In this document: one piece after another, positions 55,390-64,000 of the stretch | How positions within the stretch are numbered: position 1 is the first letter of the stretch | Layout of the letters: the number at the start of each line of letters is the position of its first letter | Assembly (NCBI GenBank): GCA_001051155.2 | Contig: JYIP02000006.1 | Span: 1,054,001-1,118,000 of the forward strand | Direction: 5' to 3' | DNA length: 64,000 nt | Source: Chrysoporthe austroafricana | Lineage: Eukaryota; Ascomycota; Sordariomycetes; Diaporthales; Cryphonectriaceae | Notes under the pieces: model-generated | The model's database searches: none | Told to the model about the DNA's origin: nothing | Seen by the model: the letters and a program-made list of their open reading frames with translations, nothing else | Translations under genes and position numbers: made by a program

Positions 55390-58300
55390 GTCCTTGAGCC
55401 GCGGCCACGCGGGTGGGCGGCGATGTTGCCAGTCTAGTGGAAGTTTGCGAGGGGCAAGGGGGCAGATATGGATTGTGGATGTGCCAATAGGTGCCACAAA
55501 GCTTGAAACGTCTCCTGCAAGATATTTAATAGCCCGTCTGTCAGTCAGAAAAGCAAGTCAGGCGTCCATCCCGCACTTGCGTGGCTCAGGCCGCCAATGT
55601 CAATCTAATCAGAGACAGCAAGTATCCATCCCGGCAAGGAGATCTTTCAACCCCATAGGCAACAGCGGCTGCGCTGTTGATGAGACAGTGGAGACACACA
55701 TACACACACACACTCACAACACAGTCGATGGCCATGTCCACCAAACGAATGGCGACGGCTCGAGTGGTCTTTTGAGCACCAACTTGAGCCCCAAAGCAAC
55801 GAGCGCTATGTGGTGCAAGTCGGGCCCTCGAAGATTCCCGAGCCACGATAGAGCATGCACACCGTCGATCGCCGGTCAAGAGGTAGTATCCTACACCCCA
55901 GAGAAACTGACTAGGGTCGCCGAGATCGTACTAATCCTTGCGAAACGATGATACGCTCCCAACACCCCGCCGCAATTTTGCTGATAGGCTTCCGGGGAAG
56001 CCCGGATGAAGCTCGAGCGACAAAAACAGATCGGAGCCCGTGCTGCCCATGATCGCACCGCTGTTCGTTTCGAGGGGGAATCTCTCGCCATCTTATGCGC
56101 AGCGATACTAGTAGACATTCCTTCTCCGTCCGAGATTATGCCAGCACGGGTGAGGCAACTGCTTTCGGACGACACTTGCGAAGTAACACGAGAGCGCTCG
56201 TCTCTAGAATCTGTCCTCGAGCAGTCAACGCAAAGAAAAGAAAGGCAGGAAAAGAAAAAGCTTTGTGGCGTTCGACTAAGGGAATTCGGGGTGAACCTTC
56301 GGCTTCTGGCTCCAGATTCGAAAATGCGGGAGGGAGCCGCAGACGGCATTGGACGAGCGGCTGCAATATCAGATGGAGACAAAATAGGCCTGTTTTCAGG
56401 AGTATGTGGACTCCTCGGACTAAGATCGCATTAATAGTTCCTGGCATCTTCCTGGCAGGTTAGGCTGAGCACCAGAAGTGAAAGGACCCTCTCAGCCTCT
56501 CAAAGCGCAAATGTTACGTGGGGGCCCATGCTGCTGTGCTACCATTATATCTCCCGACGTTATGTCATGAACGGGGCCTGGGGCTGACAGGGTTGAGAAA
56601 CAACGGGAAGCCGGTGGTCATCATTGATCTTCTGCTGACAATAGCCGCCTGGAGTTGAAATCGCCTGAGGCTTGGCCGGCAAATATGTCTGTGGCAGCTA
56701 GTTCTATGCGGAACAGGACAAAAGCTTTGTCGCTGCGACAAGGACCGAGCTAGAAACGCTGCTGGGCCCTCGGTACGGTCGGTCGGTCGAGAGCAGCTGG
56801 TATGAGAAGACATCGTCATCAGGTCAGAGTATCTTGTTTGTCCTGTCGAGAGGCCCTGGGCCATGAGGACTAGGATTCACCACCCTGAGAGGACACTCGA
56901 CCACAGCAGCGCTCTGTTGAGCACAGCAGATGCAATACGACGCGAAACGGCGCGCAGGGTATCGAAGCCAGCAGCAGCGTGTGGCAGGAGTGGCGTCGCA
57001 GGTGCATCCGCGGTGGGGGGGCCTATGAGAAGAGGCTGGAGGCAACGGCTGGCGAAGCGAGCCAGGCCTTGCAGGGCCCCCTGAAACCAAATCTCAGCCC
57101 TTGTGTTGTTGACGGCAGACGGATGCAGCCAGTCGGACGCGTTGGCGATCGGTTCGGCCGTGTTTGTGGCCAGTGCTCGCTCTGCCATTGCCCGGCCAGC
57201 CGTCAGGGCCTGCATTAGCTCCAGCCGGGCGACCGTGTCTGGTCCGGATTCAGAGAAAAAAAACAAAAACACTGCCCCTCCTTTGACCGTCCTGGCGCCT
57301 GTAGGTCGGTACCTGGCCCTGACGTCGCCTTGTGTTCTCCACCTTTTTCTCGCCCTCGGTTCGCATGGATGGGGAGGACAGAGACTCGACGGCCGGACGC
57401 GACAAGAAAATAACAGTGGGCTGGCCGCTTCGCTGTCTGTGCCTGGCGGCTCACGAGGGGAACCTGCGCTCGTCCACACGCAACAGGGTCGTGGTGGATG
57501 AGATATGGTTTCGACTATCCTCAGGAAGCGCTCTGCTGGCGCCAGCGCAGGCGCTGTCTCTTGGTCGAGAGCACTCTCGGAGAGTTTCGAAAGACCAGTG
57601 CGGTGGAGCCAGACGGGACGAACAACAAACACAACGAAACGAGGTAGGCAGAAGACGTGGACAAGGGAGGATGATCCATCGCGAGATCGCCCATCCGTCC
57701 ACCTGTGCCGCCGCGAGTCGTCCCAGCCACCGGCCGTCTCCCATCACGACACGCTACTACAGAAGCAGCAGCCGTGTGCCGTAGTAAGTAACGGTCAGGA
57801 CAGGACATCTGCAGGGATGTGCTGCTGCTCGGCCTCAGGCGAGGAGGGCTGTCTGTCTTGCCTGTTGATGGCAGCCGTCGTCCTCAGTCGGGAGTTGTAG
57901 GATGAGGAATCACGGGATGGTTGCCGTCATAGACGATTACCCAGTACATCATAGCACTACTATAGCACAGTACACCTGCTATGTACTTAGTATCTTCTTA
58001 TCTGTCAGTAAAACAATCAGCCATCGTGCCCTCGGTGAGGAGGGGAGGGTAGCTGCTCTGGCACTCTGGACGCTCCTTCCCTGGAACCCGCACGAGACAG
58101 CTGAGCCGCGCTAGCCCTGTTCTGGCATGGCGCACAGCGCCCGTGGCTTCTGATTGGCGGCGGTAGGAGGGTGCTCCCGCCGCTGATGGCTGCTGGCCCC
58201 TACAGTGTGGGTACAAAGGTGCCAGTAGTGCCCTAGCACCCCAGCACCCAGCAGTGAGTAGTGCCCCTCTAGAAACAACTGCACCGTCACCAGTGCCAGC

Positions 58301-58956
58301 CGTGCCAGCCCAGCCCTGCCCTGTGCTGCCCTGCCCTGTGCTGCCCTGCTGCCCTGCTGCCCTGCTGCCCTGTGCCGCCCTGCCGCTGCTCATTCCAACC
58401 ATCCCGACCTCGCCTCCGCTGCCTCCCATTCACGCTTCCCCCATTCAACGACGGCCTCACGCCGACGACGGTGACGAGACAGGACGCCGTAGCGCCACCA
58501 CGCCCGCGACAATCCGATGCCCGACCGACAATAGCACTTTCGCATCGCCCATTGTGCTCCATTGCGGCTCGCTTCGACATTGTTGTCCCTATTATACCCC
58601 GTACCGGGCCCTGCGCCGTGTTCGTGGCCGGCCGACCGACCACAATAGCATGCGCTAGAACCACGACGGCCTCGCCGCTTCTCGTCGCTTCTTGCCCACC
58701 AGCTACATAAGCAATCGGAGGGAACTGTAATTTCTTGCTCCCGACGCAGGACCGCTCGAGTGCTTCCAACTCCCTACTTATCTCAGGCGACCGTCAAGTG
58801 AACGAGCCCGCGAACCGCAAACCCCTCCACCGATCGCTCACCACGAGGTCCTTCTCAAGTCGGACCAGCGCCACCCCAGCGACGCCGCTGGACTTGGGCC
58901 AGCACACAACCTGAACCACAGCCCTCCGTGGCTCGCTCATCGCCCCGCCGTCGGCC
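55390..58956. other. long divergent intergenic region
   Basis: About 3.6 kb between the photoreceptor (minus) and Cdh1 (plus). A CAG acceptor-like site near 55522 could belong to a 5'UTR intron of the photoreceptor gene. A CTGCC minisatellite lies at about 58297-58388. Many short frames (for example 56877-57632 minus) have no domain signal. Long leaders are common for regulatory genes such as Cdh1. Confidence 0.45.
58297..58388. repeat. CTGCC-based minisatellite
   Basis: Interleaved CTGCC, CCTGTG and GTGCCAGCC units, including three to four consecutive CTGCTGCCCTG-type copies. It lies about 570 bp upstream of the Cdh1 start. Confidence 0.8.
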
Positions 58957-60888
58957 ATGACACTCGATCCCGATAGCTTAGGGCGGGACAAGAGGGGCTG
59001 CTCCGGCGCGGACAGTGGTGTGCACACGCCGCGCAGGATAGCAACCCCTCCGCCCCCTGCCGATCGCGCCCGCCTGGAGGTTAAGCACAGTATCGAGCAG
59101 GGCGTGTCGAGGCCCCCTACGTCGATGCCGCGGCACGGCGACGTGGCGAGGACGGGCTTGGATGTCGATGCGCTGGATGACCAGCTGCGCAGAGTGATCA
59201 GCCGCACCCAACGGGAGGCAACGCCGGGAGCCAGTCCGCATAGGAAGCGGCAGAGGATAAACGGTGACAGGTGGGTCAACGCTCGCGATCCTACCCCGTT
59301 TCTTTTTTTGCGGCAGGGCGGCAGCTAAACGTCCGGCAGGTTCATCCCCACCAGGAGCCAGGACCTTCAGGCCAGCTTCAGTCTCCACGAGCCAGGCACC
59401 CCCTCCAGCGCGACAAGGACCAAGCGGCCATCGCACGGCGAGCTGAACTTTCAGCGGAGTGAGTCTATTATTCTGGGACCCAGGCCTCTGCATTGTAAAC
59501 TGACACGGTCGACAGCTGAGCAAGCAAACCGGACGTACAACACGCTGCTCCGTGCTGAGCTTTTTGAGGGCTCGTTAGCACAGGCGACGCCGCCAGCAGC
59601 ATCCCCAGATCATGGCCTGCCGGGATCCTCGCGGTCTGGGCACACTAGCGACGGCACAAGAGCTCATACACCGCCTGCTAACCCTCCCCCATCATTACCC
59701 CAGACCATGACTCCGTCGACGCCACACCACAAGAACCTCTTCTCGTACACGTCACCTCGTCACTTCAGCGGCGTGGCAGGCCACATGACCCCCTCGAGGA
59801 CGCCGCAAAGCCGTCATGGCCCGAATCTGGACACGAGGGCTGAGATCTACAGCCTGTCGCCCGTTAGGTACGGGAGCCAGCAGATGTTGTTGAGCCCTAG
59901 GAGGCAGCCGAGGGCAGTGAGCAAGGTGCCCTACAAGGTGCTGGACGCTCCTGAGCTGGCAGATGATTTCTACCTTAATTTGGTCGATTGGGGCTCAGCT
60001 AATGTCCTGGGCGTCGGCCTCGGCTCGAGCGTCTACCTGTGGAATGCGCAGACGAGCAGGGTCAACAAGCTCTGCCAGCTCGAGGACGACACCGTTACGA
60101 GCGTCTCCTGGATACAGAAGGGAACGCACATCGCCATCGGCACCGGGAAGGGTCTGGTCCAGATATGGGATGCGGAGAGGGTACGACGTCTGAGAACTAT
60201 GACCGGACACACCGGTAGGGTCGGTTCTCTGGCATGGAACTCGCACATCCTTACCTCAGGATCCCGTGACCGCCTGATATACCACCGCGACGTCAGGAGA
60301 CCTGACCAATGGGTACGCAAGTTGGTCGGCCATAAGCAGGAAGTCTGCGGTTTGAAGTGGAATTCGGACGACAACCAGCTTGCCTCTGGTGGCAACGACA
60401 ACAAGCTGATGGTCTGGGAGGGCCTTAGCGAGACCCCTCTGTGGAAGTTCTCAGACCACACCGCAGCTGTAAAAGCAATCGCCTGGTCGCCACACCAGCG
60501 AGGTCTCCTTGCGTCAGGTGGCGGTACGGCGGACCGGAGGATAATATTCCACGATACGCTGAAGGGAAACGCCATCAACGAGGTCGACACCGGCAGCCAG
60601 GTCTGCAACATCGCCTGGTCCAAGAACTCGAACGAGATCGTCTCGACGCACGGCTACAGCCAAAATCAGATTGTTGTGTGGAAGTATCCGTCCATGACCC
60701 AGGTAGTCAGCTTGACCGGCCACACATATCGGGTTCTCTACCTCGCCATGAGCCCCGACGGGCGCGTGGTCGTGACGGGAGCTGGCGACGAGACGTTACG
60801 GTTCTGGAACTTGTTCGGCCGAAAGCCGGGCACAAGAGAGGACAGCGATGGAGGAGGGCGCCTGTCGGACTGGCCCATCATTCGCTGA
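58957..60888 (+). CDS. CDH1: APC/C activator Cdh1/Fizzy-related (WD40)
   Basis: Substrate-recruiting coactivator of the anaphase-promoting complex in late mitosis and G1. Exons 58957-59270, 59340-59458 and 59516-60888 give 601 residues with exact phase closure. The C-box appears as DRFIPTR; the first intron splits the Arg codon of this motif. TEQANRTYNTLLRAELFEG is the conserved block after it. A Ser/Thr-Pro-rich region follows (TPSTPHHKN, PSRTPQSRH), as expected for CDK-regulated Cdh1. The beta-propeller begins after YKVLDAPELADDFYLNLVDW and has seven repeats, including GLVQIWDAE, SGSRDRLIYHRDVRRPDQWV and SGGNDNKLMVWE. The last residues are Ile-Arg, the APC/C-binding IR tail. All elements needed for function are present, and Cdh1 rather than Cdc20 is favoured by the C-box context and GRKPGTRE end. 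Confidence 0.92.
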
Positions 60889-62156
60889 GCTCCTGGCAGC
60901 CTGCCCTCGCCTCCTCACTCAGCCTCTGACGACCTTGAGACGATGACGCCTTGACCCAGCGGTGTTCCGGCAAAACCTGCACAGGCCACCTTTAATATGC
61001 TCACAACCACGGTCGTCGGCATCAGATGGACCTCCTCGCAGCCTGGCGGCACCCGACCGGACGGTCTGAATCCTTTCACGTATCGTGGGTACTCAGCCCC
61101 GGCTGGCGGGTCTTGCTCTTGCCTGTACATCCGCAAGGCGCTCGAAAAAGGCCCTTCTCACACATCAGCATCTTGCTATTCTAGCACCCCCCCCCCTCAT
61201 CTCCCACTCGTCCTTTCCCCACACATTTTTCGCTGTACCATTAGTGCTCACTTCTTTCCCCGATTCCGGATTCATTGCCTCTGGCGGTATGGCACGCGTC
61301 AAGTGGCAAACAGTCAGCGAGCACAGCAGCAAGCAACAACAGTATTGCGTTATGGAATTTTGATATCTCATCAGCGGGCGGTTCCCGAGGGCAGCTCTGG
61401 TGTCACGGGGTAAGGAATGGGATGGAGGGCACGGTTCGCTCTTGGTTGGCGTGGACACTTTGGACTCCGGCGTGGTTTGGTTGACTTTTTGGCAGGCGCT
61501 CATCAGAGCCAGGATCGGAAGGGCATGGGATGGGATCGGCGGCACGGACACACACTGACAGGTCTGGTAATCGTCCTCCAAAGATTTGACCGTCGATATG
61601 TCCTCGCATCTGCTGTGCACCGCACCTTAGGGGCCCAGGGGGGCATCGGCGTCCGTCTTCGTTTGGGAAGGGCCACTGGAGAGACACTCTGCTCGCAAAG
61701 AGCTGGACGAGAGGGACGACCGCAAGCCCCATATACCATAGAGCATGAGACATGATGATGAATCCGAGGTATATCTCGTGCAACGCCGCCCGGGACGCCG
61801 TGCCTCGACACAGAGGAAACCTAGTGCAGAAAAAGGCCCCCAAACTGAGACGCATGTGAGGTTTGCGATGTACCCCCAATCCGCTCAACCCCCCTCAAGG
61901 ACATTGTCTCCCCCCATTCGCCATTGCCGTTGCGCATAGCCCCTGCATATCCATGCAGAAGGATCAATGTCGCGCTCGGATCTGGGCCGAGTCGTAATCT
62001 ACTCGCGCCCCACCGAATCAGCCTCAGTGGCCCACCTATGTGTGGCTCTCGTCCTCAAGATCCCCCTAGCGCTCGCAGGGCAGCCCTTTCTCCCTCTCTC
62101 GCACTCGCGATGCGGGAAGCAGTAGTCTAGCAGCAGCGCCAGCCGCAGCCAGCACC
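60889..62156. other. intergenic region
   Basis: C-tract at about 61189-61196. Overlapping short frames at 61165-61890 show no domain. Upstream region of the surface-protein gene. Confidence 0.4.
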
Positions 62157-63214
62157 ATGACGGTCACGACCACCTTCACGTCCGGCACCGTGGTGGCGAC
62201 CGAGACCATCTACCCGCTCACGACCACCTTCACACCCCCGGCCGCGTGCTCCGGCATCCAATGGGACGACACGAGCGAGCTATGGGTAGTCAATGAATTC
62301 GTGCGTCCTCCTCCCTCCCTCCCTCCCTCCCTCCTCCCCGGGCCCGGCCCGGCGCGCAAAAACCCCGAGTCATGAAATGCTGATGGATCCCGCCGCCCGC
62401 CGCGCCCCAGGACACCGCGACGTGCCTCCCCACCGGCTTCGCCATCTCCTCGGCGTCGTACTTCTCGCCGGGCCTCGACTGCCCCGCGGGGTACTACACG
62501 GCGTGCAACGCCGCGGCGCAGGGCACGACGACGGTGACGTGCTGCCCCGTGGTCAGCGGGGTGTCGATGGCGTGCAAGGCGTCCATCACCAACTCGGGCT
62601 TCACCAGCCAGTGGTGCACGTGGAGCGCCGGCGACGGCACCACCACGCTCACGGCCACGAGCAACGGCACCACCCTCCCCGTCGGGTTCACGAGCCGCGA
62701 CGGGTTCAACGCCTGGGCCGTGAGGCTGCTCTACCAGGCGAGCGACGTGACCACCACTGCCAGTGCCACCACCACTAGCGCCACGAGCACGGGTAGCAGC
62801 AGTGTGGGCGGCGCGACGTCGTTGTCGACCTCGACATCATCATCATCCTCCTCCACCTCGTCATCCACGGCCAGCGCGTCGGACAGCCTCTCGGCGGGGG
62901 CGGCGGCCGGGATCGGCATCGGCGTGGCGGCGGTCGCGATCGCCGCGGCCGCGGGGGCGTTCCTGTGCTGGCGGCGGCGGCGCGGCGCAGGCGGGGCGCG
63001 GCAGCCGCCGGAGCTGATGCCGCCAGAGCTGCCGCCGGACGACAAGCCCGGGCTGCGGCCCCCGGCGGCCGAGATGGACACGCCGCGGCCCGAGATGTAC
63101 GCGCCGCCGGGCGAGATGTACGCGCAGCCGCCCGAGGTCGAGGGGTCGCCGGCGCCGCAGCCGGCGCACGAGATGGGGCACGCGGACAGCCCCGTGCGGT
63201 ACGAGCTGCCATAA
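62157..63214 (+). CDS. single-pass Ser/Thr-rich membrane protein, putative surface sensor
   Basis: Exons 62157-62300 and 62411-63214 (110-bp intron) give 315 residues. The ectodomain begins TVTTTFTSGTVVATETIYPL and contains about eight Cys (CSGIQW, CLPTGF, DCPAGYYTAC, CCPVV and others), a compact disulfide-type domain common in fungal proteins. A Ser/Thr-rich stalk (STSTSSSSSSTSSSTASASD) precedes a transmembrane helix at about residues 213-237 (GAAAGIGIGVAAVAIAAAAG) with a CWRRRR stop-transfer. The cytoplasmic tail is Pro/Glu/Met-rich with EMYAPPGEMYAQPPE repeats and ends YELP. The layout resembles WSC/Mid2-like sensors and related Cys-rich SMP proteins, but no WSC domain is seen and no cleavable signal peptide is apparent at this start, so the 5' end may be incomplete. 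Confidence 0.75.
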
Positions 63215-63788
63215 CGAGCGGCCACCGGGGGAAGGGGAGGGGAGAGAGTATACGAATAGGTAATGTGTAAAATTAACGAGGGGATATGCATGTACGTAGA
63301 TGCGGGCACGGTTTATGGGGTTTGTGGAAAAGTGCTTCGCTGCGACGACCCGGAACGGGATGATTATAAATTTGTCGAGATATATGTAACTATAGGAATC
63401 TGATTCTTTCTGGACTCTCCTCTGGAGGATAGCTTTGGGGTCAACAGAACTGGTATATAGCTAATAGGCTTCCAAGGGACAGCGTTCTCTGGTAAATACA
63501 TCATGATCGCTGGATCTCGGCGCCAGTATGGGCGCTACGTCTACAGCCAGGCTGATTCGTTAACGAACACAAATTTGTCAGTGGTTCGGGGCGAGGTGAA
63601 ATTCGTAAGTTTGTGTTCGTTTCAAGCCACACCTACTTTCCATCTAGGAACACCGGTCAGCACGCCACGGAGCGTCGAGCCACAACATATAATAGACTAT
63701 AATAATCTTGGCAGATTCTCCCATAAAACTTAATTTCTCATGCGAGGCTTAATGCATCTAGCTTTAGAAATTCTTCACAGATGTCCGC
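63215..63788. other. convergent 3' flanks
   Basis: AT-richer spacer between the surface-protein gene (plus) and the partial transporter gene (minus). CACAAATTTGTC near 63568-63579 and AATTTGTC at 63369-63376 are short inverted-type sequences. No gene seen. Confidence 0.4.
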
Positions 63789-64000
63789 CTAGGCCGCCTC
63801 CTCCTCCTTCTTGTGGTTGTCCGCCTCAGCATCGGCCTTTGTCTCCGGCTTCCTAATGAACCTCTTCCACTCCATCGCAGCCGTTCCTAGCACAGCAAGA
63901 CACGACAGGATCAGCCCTACCTGGCAGACGCTCCGCAGCGCCTCATTGTAAGCCTCAAGGACGGCCGGCCGCAGGCCCGCAGGCAGTGTGCTGACGAAAG
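63789..64000 (-). CDS. C-terminus of a probable MFS transporter (partial)
   Basis: The stop codon lies at 63789 and the frame is open to the window edge. About 70 residues are visible: FVSTLPAGLRPAVLEAYNEA, then LRSVCQVGLILSCLAVLGTA as a terminal membrane helix, then AMEWKRFIRKPETKADAEAD and a Lys/Glu-rich cytoplasmic end. The pattern AYNEALRSVCQVGLILSCLA followed by MEWK matches the last helix of 14-TM DHA2-type fungal drug:proton antiporters (aflatoxin pump-like). Whether it belongs to a cluster beyond the window cannot be seen. Confidence 0.6.
   Translation of the reverse strand, partial: FVSTLPAGLRPAVLEAYNEALRSVCQVGLILSCLAVLGTAAMEWKRFIRKPETKADAEADNHKKEEEAA

Overview
The window looks like nuclear DNA of a filamentous ascomycete, most likely a Sordariomycete-type fungus. 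It is GC-rich. Genes are monocistronic on both strands and carry short GT-AG introns, several with readable branch points. The recognisable proteins are fungal: a NatB catalytic subunit, a Cdh1-type APC/C activator, a GtaA-type glutaminase, a transformer-2-like SR protein and an RGS-LOV photoreceptor. I cannot name the species.

Layout. 1-16.4 kb is a gene desert: no convincing coding gene, only decayed tRNA-like elements, a short perfect palindrome and an 11-bp tandem repeat. 16.5-17.65 kb (-) is an adaptin-binding p34/Irc6-type protein. 18-20.4 kb (+) holds two tandem paralogs of an RRM-like, possibly mitochondrial protein; the second has lost the N-terminal part and gained polyglutamine. 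21-24.45 kb (-) holds two long low-complexity proteins of unknown function. 26.5-27.8 kb (-) is a four-exon RRM/glycine-rich RNA-binding protein. 29-31.7 kb (-) is a secreted GtaA-type glutaminase. 34-34.9 kb (+) is an SDR oxidoreductase and 35.4-36.0 kb (-) is Naa20.

36.8-48 kb is an accessory-looking island. Three unrecognised genes each start with an N-terminal membrane anchor (37.7-39.2 kb -, 40.2-41.0 kb +, 42.0-43.7 kb +). Interspersed are three states of one small single-pass membrane-protein family: an apparently intact two-exon gene (47.2-47.9 kb), a copy with a one-base frameshift (45.3-45.6 kb) and an isolated second exon (36.8-37.06 kb).

The right part returns to conserved genes: a conserved unnamed fungal protein (50.3-51.5 kb +), an RGS-LOV-PAS blue-light receptor (52.4-55.4 kb -), Cdh1 (59.0-60.9 kb +), a single-pass Ser/Thr-rich surface protein (62.2-63.2 kb +) and the C-terminus of what is probably an MFS transporter running off the edge (63.8 kb -). 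The genes form no biosynthetic cluster. The most coherent accessory signal is the 36.8-48 kb membrane-protein island.
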